A stretch of DNA of 36,660 bases from assembly GCA_002457605.1 (NCBI GenBank), contig NTJT01000011.1, forward strand, positions 1-36,660. Direction: 5' to 3'. The stretch is from Marine Group II euryarchaeote MED-G34 (GTDB lineage Archaea; Thermoplasmatota; Poseidoniia; Poseidoniales; Thalassarchaeaceae). Shown here one piece after another: positions 24,531-32,403 of the stretch. Position numbers and translations under genes: made by a program. The stretch's first letter is position 1. Each line of letters opens with the position of its first letter. The notes beneath the pieces were generated by a model. That model did not search any database. It was not told the origin of the DNA and saw nothing but the letters and a program-made list of their open reading frames with translations.

Positions 24531-25709
24531 TCAAATCAATCCAAGTTCCCGTCCACAGGTTTCGAACTTACTCAAAACCACCTGCAAATCATCACGAGTA
24601 AGTCCGGCAGACATCTGTGTCCGCACTCGTGCCTTGTCACGAGCTACCATGGGGAAAACAATGGCGCCCACCAGTACTCCTTCCTCCCTCAATGCAGTAG
24701 ACAGGTCCTGCGCCAATCGGCTCTCTTCACACATCACCGGAATAATAGGAGTCTCACTCACGCCCGTGTCGAAGCCCAAGGAGTCTAGTTCTCCCCGGAA
24801 GTATTCGGTGTTGTCCCATAGCCTACGGACGTGTTGCGGCTCGGACATCAGGACCTCTATGGCCGCCTTCTGTGCAGCAGCCACTCCGGGTGGCTGGCTG
24901 CCCGAGAGCAGCCACGAGCGGCTGTGGTTAAGTGCGTGCCTTCGGACGTCCTCCGAGCCTGCGACAATGCCGCCTTGGACACCCAGTGCCTTGGAATAAG
25001 AGCCAATCTCAAAGGTTACTCGTCCCTGCAATCCGAAGTGCGCGACTATCCCTCGACCGTTTCCCAGAACGCCTTCGCCGTGGCAGTCGTCGACGAACAC
25101 CATAGCGTCGTGCTGCTCGGCGAGTTCGGTAATCTCGTCCAGCGGTGCAATGTCACCATCCATGCTGAACACGCCATCGGTGATGATCAGTTTCCTCTCG
25201 CTACTCGAGTGCTCCTTCAGGACCTGTTCAAGCGCAGCCATGTCGTTATGCTGGTACACCGCCCTAGATGCCTTGGTCAGTCTGACTCCGTCGATGATGG
25301 AACCGTGGTTCAACTCATCTGAGATTATGACATCCTCAGAGCCGCGAACGAGAGTAGGGATGAGGCCCACATTGGCAGTGTAGCCAGCTGAGTAAATCAG
25401 CGCTGCCTCGACCTCTTTGAAGCGGGCGCATACTCGTTCGGCCTCAAGATGTAGATCGAGAGTTCCGGCTATTGCGCGCACCGAACCCGAACCGGCCCCA
25501 TACTTGCGAGTGGCTTCCACGGCTGCTTCGACAACCTTGGGGTGAGTTGTCAAGTTGAGGTAGTTGTTGGCTGAGAGCAATATCATCTCCCTACCGTCAA
25601 CCATGCAGCGCGGTTCGCTGGCCGATTGTAGGGCCGGCGGGTCCCAGTCAAGACCCTGAGAGTGCAGTTGCTCGTAGCGCTCACGCATCCACGACAGGTC
25701 GGCCGCCAT
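24531..25709 (-). CDS. kbl: Glycine C-acetyltransferase / 2-amino-3-ketobutyrate CoA ligase-like enzyme
   Basis: The 392-residue PLP enzyme belongs to the alpha-oxoamine synthase group. SANNYLNLTTHP is the conserved start region. FVDDCHGEGVLG carries the Asp and His that bind PLP, and SYSKALGVQGG carries the Schiff-base Lys. LSGSQPPGVAAA is another typical stretch. It resembles Kbl, which acts on 2-amino-3-oxobutyrate and CoA to give glycine and acetyl-CoA in threonine breakdown. BioF (8-amino-7-oxononanoate synthase) or serine palmitoyltransferase cannot be ruled out from motifs alone. The usual partner tdh is not in view. It starts at ATG 25709, and two small genes follow on the same transcript. 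Confidence 0.88.
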   Translation of the reverse strand: MAADLSWMRERYEQLHSQGLDWDPPALQSASEPRCMVDGREMILLSANNYLNLTTHPKVVEAAVEATRKYGAGSGSVRAIAGTLDLHLEAERVCARFKEVEAALIYSAGYTANVGLIPTLVRGSEDVIISDELNHGSIIDGVRLTKASRAVYQHNDMAALEQVLKEHSSSERKLIITDGVFSMDGDIAPLDEITELAEQHDAMVFVDDCHGEGVLGNGRGIVAHFGLQGRVTFEIGSYSKALGVQGGIVAGSEDVRRHALNHSRSWLLSGSQPPGVAAAQKAAIEVLMSEPQHVRRLWDNTEYFRGELDSLGFDTGVSETPIIPVMCEESRLAQDLSTALREEGVLVGAIVFPMVARDKARVRTQMSAGLTRDDLQVVLSKFETCGRELGLI

Positions 25710-25805
25710 GCTCCGCAAATGCCGGTGAGGTTCATGGCTCCATCGGAACAGCCAACACAGTTTCGGTATCCGAGTGCTTCATTTCTGATACCGCTACCGC
25801 GAATC

Positions 25806-26672
25806 ATGGAAGTGACTCTGGTACTTCTCGGAATTGCGCAGGACGGAGGCGTACCGCATGCAGGCTGCTCGTGCGTGCGATGTATGGCGGCGCATCGCGA
25901 TCCTTCGCTCCGCCGACACCCTGTAGCGTGCGGAATTCGCGGAAGTGATGGTAGTCTGCATCTCGTCGAGGCGAGCCGTTCTCTGCCTGATCAGATGTGG
26001 CTATGGGCAGAGGCGATGGGTGCCGAGGGAGTTGCACGTCCGGACAGCGTCAGCCTGACTCATATTCATCTAGGGCACATAGACGGGCTAGGGCAGTTTG
26101 GAAACGAGGTGATGGGGTGCTCAGAACTGCCGCTGTTCGCTAGTGCATCTGTCTTGGAGGAGTTGGCCAAGAGAGAGATGTTGGGGCCATTCGAGGCTAC
26201 GGAGGCAGTGCCGATGGAGCGATTTAGCCCAAGCGTGAACTGTGGCTTCGAGATGGAGTTCGTACCCGTCCCACACAGGGATGAGCACGCCGACACACAC
26301 GCCGTGATAATCAGGGGACCTTCTCACTCCGTACTCTTCCTGCCGGACCACGATGACTGGGCTCAGACTCTTAACAGACATGGCGCTAACTCGATTCGTC
26401 AGTGGTTGTCGGACCTCGATGTCGACATTGCCTTGCTCGACGGTTCGTTCTGGGACTCGAGCGAGTTGCCCAATCGTGATATGTCCGAGGTACCTCACCC
26501 GACCGTAACCGAGACCCTAGCAAGACTGGGTGAACGAGTTGAGGGCGATGTCGAGATACACTTCATCCACCTGAATCACTCCAACCCTCTTCTAGGCCAG
26601 GGGCCAGAGGTTGAGGAGTTGACAGACTTAGGTTGGCAGGTTTCAGCACAGGGGCAACAGTTTACTCTTTGA
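25806..26672 (+). CDS. PqqB-like metallo-beta-lactamase fold hydrolase
   Basis: The 288-residue product starts at MEVTLVLLGIAQDGGVPHAG, as PqqB proteins do; the ORF-track start 144 bases earlier overlaps the divergent promoter region. LTHIHLGHIDGLGQFG is the modified HxHxGH metal motif of the PqqB branch. CSCVRC, close to the N-terminus, resembles the Cys motif of PqqB. LFLPDHDDW and LLDGSFWDSSEL give the Asp pair, and HFIHLNHSNPLL the last His. The family is known for PQQ synthesis, but no other pqq genes are visible here, so it may act on a different substrate. It overlaps the ribK start and is divergent from the kbl operon. Confidence 0.85.
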   Translation: MEVTLVLLGIAQDGGVPHAGCSCVRCMAAHRDPSLRRHPVACGIRGSDGSLHLVEASRSLPDQMWLWAEAMGAEGVARPDSVSLTHIHLGHIDGLGQFGNEVMGCSELPLFASASVLEELAKREMLGPFEATEAVPMERFSPSVNCGFEMEFVPVPHRDEHADTHAVIIRGPSHSVLFLPDHDDWAQTLNRHGANSIRQWLSDLDVDIALLDGSFWDSSELPNRDMSEVPHPTVTETLARLGERVEGDVEIHFIHLNHSNPLLGQGPEVEELTDLGWQVSAQGQQFTL

Positions 26673-27151
26673 TTCACAATGAGGAATATTATGAGCGGTC
26701 GCCGCGGGGCAGGGCCGTGTATCTGAGTGGGATTGTATCGAGCGGGTTGGGCAGAGCCCATGTCTTCATGGCACAACCGCACTACCAGAATCAGTTCAAG
26801 GGCGTCTTGGGCACTGGTGCTTGGCCGGGCACTCTGAACATCGACCTGTATGGAGATAATCTATCCAACTACAAAGGACTGAGGGTCCTAGCAGGTCTTG
26901 AGGAAGGCGAGAGTGCCGAGAGTGCGGAACCGATTAGGATACAGGGTTTCGAGCGGTCGGGTCGCTCGTTCGGAGGTGCGACTGCGTTCAGGGCTGAAAT
27001 CAGCAGAGGCGGAGACGATTGGATATCCTGCGCCATCCTCATCCCGGACCTGACCCGACACACCCAAACAGCCGAGGTGATTTCGGCCTCGTTCCTGCGT
27101 GAGGCATTGCCATGCGAGGATGGCGACGAGATTTCCATCAGGCTCATTTGA
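26669..27151 (+). CDS. ribK: CTP-dependent riboflavin kinase (archaeal RibK, DUF120)
   Basis: The core LSGIVSSGLGRAHVFM, followed by QNQFKGVLGTGAWPGTLNIDL, matches the archaeal CTP-dependent riboflavin kinase, whose consensus is xGxVxSGxGxGxxY ... PGTLNVxL. The enzyme makes FMN from riboflavin using CTP, and is restricted to archaea. The start is unclear: TTG 26669 overlaps the PqqB-like stop by four bases, while GTG 26717 just before YLSGIV would give a length closer to the family norm (about 145 residues). I list the longer form. The ORF-track start 26633 is inside the preceding gene. The gene runs tail-to-tail into truA with an eight-base overlap. Confidence 0.85.
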   Translation: MIHNEEYYERSPRGRAVYLSGIVSSGLGRAHVFMAQPHYQNQFKGVLGTGAWPGTLNIDLYGDNLSNYKGLRVLAGLEEGESAESAEPIRIQGFERSGRSFGGATAFRAEISRGGDDWISCAILIPDLTRHTQTAEVISASFLREALPCEDGDEISIRLI

Positions 27152-28037
27152 GCCGCTTCAGCCACTCCCGCTCCAGTAGCGTAGCCATCTCGAGACGGGC
27201 AAGTGCAAGCCACCTAGTGTGCCCTCTCATGTCACTCGGTGGCTCGGAGAACCAACTTGTGTCAGGCAACAAGCCGTTAGTCATCCCATCTGAATGTGGG
27301 TTCTCTATCGACCACAGGACGAGTCCATCTGAAGGCGAGCGGCCGAGATCGATGGGGTCTTCGGGATTGTCGAGGGCGGTTCGGATATCATCCAGTGTGT
27401 TCCTGCCTGATACTACTCCTGAGATTGCGCTGGCTATCCTACGCACTTGATTCCAGAGGAATGCGCGGGACCTCACCGAGATACCGATTACCCTGCCGTT
27501 GGAGGAGAGCCATGGACTGCACTCGTCAATTATCCTCATCGGATCTTTTCCCTCCTCCAGCCTACACATGTTGGTGAAGTTATGCTCTCCCTCAAACAGG
27601 GAGCATGCCTCGGCAAAGATCTCGGCATCGACCTCGTGTGGCCAATCGTGCATGACCTCGGTGCGAAACAGGTAATGGCGCGAAGTAGGGTACCTGATGT
27701 GGGCCTTCTCGGGTATGCCCCTCGCACTCCAAACCACCATCCCGATGGGAAGATTGTCGTTCATCGCCCTCAGGAGATTCGTCTCCTCAATGGAGCGAGC
27801 GACCTCGGCAGGGAGATCGATTCGGGCCAGATTCATCCTGACACTGACTCCAGCGTCGGTCCGACTTGATATTTCTAAGCAGCCCTCTCTCCACCAGTCC
27901 AGTCGCTCAAGCGCCCGGATAAGAGCGCCCTCGACGGTTCGGATATCGGGCTGGACTTGAGAACCGTGGAAGGCGTCGCCGTGGTAGCCGAGCGCGACCA
28001 TCACGCGGTCGCTGTCCAAGGGCCTGCCACCCCTCAA
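27144..28037 (-). CDS. truA: tRNA pseudouridine synthase TruA
   Basis: The product has VALGYHGDAFHGSQVQP, the TruA start region, and SSRTDAGVSVRMN, with the catalytic Asp in RTDAGV. Later HNFTNMCRLEEGK and FLWNQVRRI match the archaeal and bacterial TruA motifs FxxF/FLWxQVR. Length is 297 residues. TruA makes pseudouridine in the anticodon arm of tRNA (positions 38-40). The start is uncertain: TTG 28037 overlaps the TPR gene stop, and TTG 28019 or ATG 28001 (VALGYHGD) are alternatives. It is the last gene of the long minus-strand run. Confidence 0.92.
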   Translation of the reverse strand: MRGGRPLDSDRVMVALGYHGDAFHGSQVQPDIRTVEGALIRALERLDWWREGCLEISSRTDAGVSVRMNLARIDLPAEVARSIEETNLLRAMNDNLPIGMVVWSARGIPEKAHIRYPTSRHYLFRTEVMHDWPHEVDAEIFAEACSLFEGEHNFTNMCRLEEGKDPMRIIDECSPWLSSNGRVIGISVRSRAFLWNQVRRIASAISGVVSGRNTLDDIRTALDNPEDPIDLGRSPSDGLVLWSIENPHSDGMTNGLLPDTSWFSEPPSDMRGHTRWLALARLEMATLLEREWLKRLK

Positions 28038-28579
28038 TCCTCAGCGAGGTACTCCGTCGCCTCATTAGCAGATGGGAAACCGAGACCAAGCAGGGCGAAC
28101 TCTATGGCGACCGGGACGTATTGCCTAGCAAAAGAGTGGCTGCGGTCGAAGTCGGTCTTGAGGTCGACTGCATCGATTAGCATCCGAGCAGCTTCGTAAA
28201 GGTGGAAGGAGACATCGACCTCGTCGTCCGAGGCCCCGAGGTCACGCAACTTCTGGAACTCGCGCACGGCCATTGGTATGCGGTCAAACTCCAGTAGAGC
28301 GTTGGCGTGCGCGGCTAGATACTCGGAGTTATCGGGAGCGAGTCCGGACGCCTTGCGGAAGTATGCTGCAACCTGCCCTTCATTGATACGGTCCTTGCCA
28401 TTGTCATCGATATTGCCGTTCTGCTGAATTTCGAAAAGTGCTGCCTCGGCCCAACCATGGTATCCCAGTGGGTCGTCCGGATTAGTATCGACATGGGACT
28501 CGAAAAGTGCCATTGCCCCCATGAAATCGCCCTGTGTGATATGTTGGGCAGCTCTTGTCACCAAGTCCTCCTCACTCAT
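28034..28579 (-). CDS. TPR-repeat protein
   Basis: I start this at ATG 28579 (MSEEDLVTRAA), about 181 residues. The 99 upstream residues in the ORF track are Arg/Pro-rich, unlike a TPR protein, and run into the previous gene. Helical repeats fit TPR: TRAAQHITQGDFMGAMALFESHV, then LGYHGWAEAALFEIQ, AAYFRKASGLAPDNSEYLAAHA and ANALLEFDRIPMAVREFQKL. TPR units bind partner proteins. No catalytic motif is seen. The gene lies between the CrtC-like gene and truA; its role is unknown. Confidence 0.75.
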   Translation of the reverse strand: MSEEDLVTRAAQHITQGDFMGAMALFESHVDTNPDDPLGYHGWAEAALFEIQQNGNIDDNGKDRINEGQVAAYFRKASGLAPDNSEYLAAHANALLEFDRIPMAVREFQKLRDLGASDDEVDVSFHLYEAARMLIDAVDLKTDFDRSHSFARQYVPVAIEFALLGLGFPSANEATEYLAED

Positions 28580-28650
28580 TCCATCGCCTCGGTCATGACT
28601 TGGTGGGCCCACTGTTATGAACGGTGCGGAAGGGGTGCTTGCCTGCCACT

Positions 28651-29844
28651 CTAATGCAAGACACCCCAAGTATGCTCTGCGTTGCCCATAATCCACTCGT
28701 AGTCGTCGATTGTCCTGAGGCCCTGCTCGTCGAGGATAGCAATCTTCTCCACCTCGAGCGGGTATTCGTTGTAGGTCAGATGGCTCACCATGCCCGCTCG
28801 CGTTGGTTGATCGAAGGTCCAGCGCGCCCGGCTGCACGCACGGACATCTATCGATATCTGCGTGCGGCCGTTCCATATCCTGATTCTGAACTTCGGCAGG
28901 GCATTTCCCTGCTCGTCCCTCAGTGGCTCCTCGCCATCGGGCTCTGAGACCTCGACCTCGCAGCGCTTGAAATTCTCAGTCCTACCTCGGTTAGCGTCAT
29001 GGAAAATGCCAGTTCCTATGGCAGGTGTCCTGAGGAAATCCCGGCGACGCCACGGCTTGTCGTCCATCGAAGTCATCCCCGGAGTAGCGTGGGGCTTGAA
29101 CCAGTCGATGTATGAGCCGTCGTTGAAGTGCAGCATGCCCCAGAACCATGGAAATGAAGGAGCCTGTACAGAGACCTTCTGGAAGTAGGCGGTACCCTCG
29201 AACTCCTCACCGTCTACCTTGAGATTCAGTTTGGTGCCCTGTAGTCTCAGTATGTCGTATCCCATGTCTAAACCAAAGACGTTGTTTCTGTATGTCAGAG
29301 TACTCGGGGGGCCCCACCACGGAGTGAGTTCGGCCTCGAACGATGTTGGCGCCCCCTCGGCTCGAGCCTCTGGATCGCTTGTGAGACAAAGCCAGAAGCC
29401 CTTGTTGCCGGGCCGCATCCCGAGCGAGAAGTCCTCATCAAGAATCGGGACGATGGCCCCGGTGCCCTCACCTGAACCGTCCGCCGGCCATAGGGGGTGC
29501 CCATCGTTGACCAAAGCCATCCGGCACTCTTTGATGACAAGCGGCTCAAACATCCGCTTGCCGTCGTACCACCACGCGCAAACCATCCCCGGAATGACGT
29601 GTCCGCCATCCTCGTCTATCGACATCCTTGAGCCTGGTTTCCACCAGTGCCCGCTTACCCGGATGGCGGGAGTCTCCTTGGTCGACCACAGGACCATTAA
29701 TTGACGCGAGCGACCTGGGTTGTCTGGGTCCGGCACGAACATGATTACCCAGTACCACCACCAAGACAGGCGTGGAATAGGAGGCATCACGTCGAGTCGC
29801 CACAGCAACGACAGGTCTCCAACGAACTTTTCCATAGAGCGCAT
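28651..29844 (-). CDS. Trp-rich beta protein, possibly CrtC/AttH lipocalin-like
   Basis: I am not certain of the family. The 397-residue product is strongly rich in Trp and Tyr (LSWWWYWVIMF, CAWWYDGKRMF, FPWFWGMLHFNDGSYIDWF), with alternating hydrophobic strands, no signal peptide and no membrane segments. Two similar halves seem possible. The WxW ... W-x-x-L-x-x-dG pattern recalls the CrtC/AttH lipocalin-like group, which includes carotenoid 1,2-hydratases. If so it might link to the phytoene synthase genes near 9 kb, but that is speculative. It lies 10 bases after the ABC permease, is preceded by GAGG at the right distance, and is likely co-transcribed with the two exporters. Confidence 0.5.
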   Translation of the reverse strand: MRSMEKFVGDLSLLWRLDVMPPIPRLSWWWYWVIMFVPDPDNPGRSRQLMVLWSTKETPAIRVSGHWWKPGSRMSIDEDGGHVIPGMVCAWWYDGKRMFEPLVIKECRMALVNDGHPLWPADGSGEGTGAIVPILDEDFSLGMRPGNKGFWLCLTSDPEARAEGAPTSFEAELTPWWGPPSTLTYRNNVFGLDMGYDILRLQGTKLNLKVDGEEFEGTAYFQKVSVQAPSFPWFWGMLHFNDGSYIDWFKPHATPGMTSMDDKPWRRRDFLRTPAIGTGIFHDANRGRTENFKRCEVEVSEPDGEEPLRDEQGNALPKFRIRIWNGRTQISIDVRACSRARWTFDQPTRAGMVSHLTYNEYPLEVEKIAILDEQGLRTIDDYEWIMGNAEHTWGVLH

Positions 29845-29854
29845 TATTTCTGCC

Positions 29855-31468
29855 TCACATAATCTCTCGGTTCTTGAAGCTGGCCTGACCTATCCCTATC
29901 ATCGCGACGGTGATTAGTAACAAGACGGTGATGCTCACTAGGAGGGCTGCTACAGGACTCTGTGTGCCCAGAGTGTGCACCGGGGGCTGCCAAAAGAAGG
30001 GGAGTCCGGAGTCGATACCGAAGGCTGAGGTGATTTGGGCATATTGTAGAGTATCGGGCCAAGCGATTAGTACGATGGCGTCTATCAGTTGAAGGGCCCA
30101 GTGAGAAATCGATAACATCGGCACTGAGGCTTCAGGCAAGGTCATGGTGAACATCCCCATGATGAACTCCCATATCCCGAGAATAATACAGAAATAGACT
30201 CCGTACTTAGGCGCAATCAGGCCCAGAGTGTTATACAGCGCCCCATATGCGGCGAGCACTAAGACTGTGGCAAGGCCTATGCCGAGCCACACCGGGAAGT
30301 CCGAGAGTCTGATTAGACTATCTCCCGGGCCTATCAGCGAGGTGACTAGAGCCATCAGCAAAACCAGCACAAGGATGTAAGTTCCCGCCAACAGCAGGTA
30401 TCCAAGCAGCCTGTAGAGGATGAACTCAGCACGATGTATGGGCTTCGACAGCAAGTAGTGTAAAGTGCCGTTCTCGGTCTCATCCCTGACCAGTCCGAGA
30501 GCAAGGAAAAGCGGTATGAAGATACCAAGCATCATGACAAAGGCCATCTTACCGGTGCCGATAATGAATGTCCTATGGGATGACTCTCCGAGATATTTGC
30601 TCTCCTCGGGGTCCTCGTTGACATTGTAATCCGCACGAATCTCGATGATTTCATTTCCGTCAGCGTCGAGTATCCAAATCACGTTACAAGGAATGCCGTC
30701 GCGATTATCGTCATTCGGATTTGCCAAGCAGTCGCCGTCATCATCCACTTCGGTGCCAATCTCAGAGACGTCTTCGCCGTCCCATAGTATGCCATCCTCA
30801 TCTATGTACATCGAAGCAGGTTCCGGCTCCACATAGGACGCTAGTGTCATGTGGCCCCACTGCAGGTAGAGGCTTTCGGGAACACTCACTGATCCAGATG
30901 CCCTGAACTTGCCCGAGAATGCGTAGGATCCATCGTCGTAGATGCAAGCCTCACCCCATTCGAGATACCAATCATCGAACGCATCGCCTTCCTGACAGGA
31001 GTTCGTATCGCCCCAGTCAATGAGTCCGGACCACCTACTTCCAGTGTAGTCAAGGTCTACCCACTCGGCATCAAGATAGCCCTGCCCCTCCCAAGTGTGA
31101 TTTCCACTGTGAGATCTCGGATTGTCATTCCAGTCAATCTCTCCGGTCATGACATAGTATCCCGAGCCAGGATACTCCTGTCCATCCCAGTCGCTGGTAC
31201 CGTACTTATTCTCTTGGCCCTGTGGATACCCATCTTTGTCCCAGTCAACTGAATCTCCGTCGTTGTCTACTGGTTCGAAGTCGTCCCTAATGGCATCGAC
31301 GTAGAATGCCAAGAGCAGAGCCATGACGAGAGCGCCGACAGCGAGGACGACCCAGGTAGATATGCGATGCCTGAGCTGCCTGATTGTAAGTTCGGTGATG
31401 GCCCCGGCCTTGCGGTCCAAACGTGTCCAGACGGTCTCGCTGAGCTCCCTTCCCTTGGGATCCATCAC
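29855..31468 (-). CDS. ABC-2 type permease with a large acidic extracellular loop
   Basis: The 537-residue product has one N-terminal membrane helix (STWVVLAVGALVMALLLAFY), then an exterior insert of about 240 residues before the next helices (FVMMLGIFIPLFLALGLV on). The insert is Asp/Gly/Trp-rich, with DNDGDSVDWDKDG and DDDGDCLANPNDDNRDG, similar to EF-hand or thrombospondin-3 Ca loops. At the C-terminal end are about five more helices with RDETENGTLHYLLSKP, a motif common in ABC-2 permeases (ETENGTLxxLLSxP). It would pair with the ATPase just upstream. GTG 31468 overlaps that stop by four bases, with AGGAGG six bases ahead. The substrate is unknown; export across the membrane is inferred. 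Confidence 0.82.
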   Translation of the reverse strand: MMDPKGRELSETVWTRLDRKAGAITELTIRQLRHRISTWVVLAVGALVMALLLAFYVDAIRDDFEPVDNDGDSVDWDKDGYPQGQENKYGTSDWDGQEYPGSGYYVMTGEIDWNDNPRSHSGNHTWEGQGYLDAEWVDLDYTGSRWSGLIDWGDTNSCQEGDAFDDWYLEWGEACIYDDGSYAFSGKFRASGSVSVPESLYLQWGHMTLASYVEPEPASMYIDEDGILWDGEDVSEIGTEVDDDGDCLANPNDDNRDGIPCNVIWILDADGNEIIEIRADYNVNEDPEESKYLGESSHRTFIIGTGKMAFVMMLGIFIPLFLALGLVRDETENGTLHYLLSKPIHRAEFILYRLLGYLLLAGTYILVLVLLMALVTSLIGPGDSLIRLSDFPVWLGIGLATVLVLAAYGALYNTLGLIAPKYGVYFCIILGIWEFIMGMFTMTLPEASVPMLSISHWALQLIDAIVLIAWPDTLQYAQITSAFGIDSGLPFFWQPPVHTLGTQSPVAALLVSITVLLLITVAMIGIGQASFKNREIM

Positions 31469-32403
31469 GAATCACCTCCTATCAGATATCCGAGTAGTGA
31501 CTCAAGATTGTCGTCGGGGTTCTCGATTGCCGAGACATCTGTCCCCGAATCCACGATGACGCGCGGTAGGATAGCGTGGGCGGCTGACAGATCGTTGGTC
31601 TGAATCTCTAGTTTGCCTTCTTCGGGGAAACGGACTCCATAGACTGGGTCTTCAGAGATGAACTCGGAAGCGAGGTGTCGCGGGTTTTCACAGGTGAGCA
31701 GGATGCGATGAGGGTGCTTGTCGAGAAGGGCCCTGATGGCATGCAAGTTTCCAAGCGCCAGCAATCTGCCATTGTGGAGTATGACAATCTGCTCGGTGAT
31801 GCGCTCTATCTCCTCGAGAATATGGCTCGAGATGATGACGGTCTTGCCCTGTGAGCCGAGTTCCCTGATTACGCTCATGATGCTTGTCCGAGCTATCGGA
31901 TCACAGCCGTGCAGCGGCTCATCGAGGATGATGAGATCAGGATCATGAACCAGTGCGTGGGCTATCTTCACACGCTGCCTCATACCCTTGCTGTACTTGC
32001 CTACCTCCTTGTTCTGAACATCGGACAGGCCTACGAAATCAAGCACGTGCTCGGCTCTCGCTGTAGCCTCCTCGCGAGTCATCCCATGCAGCCTCGCAAG
32101 GGTTGTGACAAAGTCCAGAGCAGTCATCCAGTCGTACATCCTCTCGGACTCGCTGACATATCCGACCCGTCGGTAAGGTGAGGTGTTAGTCCACGGGTCG
32201 ATACCGAACAGCCTGACGCTTCCTTGGCTTGGCTTGAGTCGACCCATCAGGAGTTTGAACAGAGTCGATTTACCGGCCCCATTGGGGCCAAGCACGCCGG
32301 TGACGCCACCATCTATGGCCAAGGACACATCGTTGATTCCAATGACTTCTCCGTACCACTTCGAGGCCTGATCGACGAGAACGGCAGGTGTTTTGTCGCT
32401 CAT
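31465..32403 (-). CDS. ABC transporter ATPase (second exporter)
   Basis: The 312-residue product has Walker A GPNGAGKS, the Q-loop near YVSESERM, the signature YSKGMRQRV, Walker B DLIILDEP and the switch His in SSHILEE. The D-loop reads HGCDP rather than the common GLDP. The last 90 residues form an extension typical of ABC-2 exporter ATPases. It should power the permease whose start overlaps its stop, and its own ATG overlaps the stop of the first permease (ATGA). Confidence 0.92.
   Translation of the reverse strand: MSDKTPAVLVDQASKWYGEVIGINDVSLAIDGGVTGVLGPNGAGKSTLFKLLMGRLKPSQGSVRLFGIDPWTNTSPYRRVGYVSESERMYDWMTALDFVTTLARLHGMTREEATARAEHVLDFVGLSDVQNKEVGKYSKGMRQRVKIAHALVHDPDLIILDEPLHGCDPIARTSIMSVIRELGSQGKTVIISSHILEEIERITEQIVILHNGRLLALGNLHAIRALLDKHPHRILLTCENPRHLASEFISEDPVYGVRFPEEGKLEIQTNDLSAAHAILPRVIVDSGTDVSAIENPDDNLESLLGYLIGGDS

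Noticed and set aside
24280-24999. 239-residue plus-strand ORF opposite the Kbl-like gene
   Set aside because: It is Ser/Pro/Thr-rich antisense sequence opposite a clearly recognised PLP enzyme.
28580-28876. N-terminal 99 residues of the ORF-track version of the TPR gene
   Set aside because: The stretch is Arg/Pro/Cys-rich, overlaps the upstream gene end and is unlike TPR sequence. ATG 28579 is a better start.
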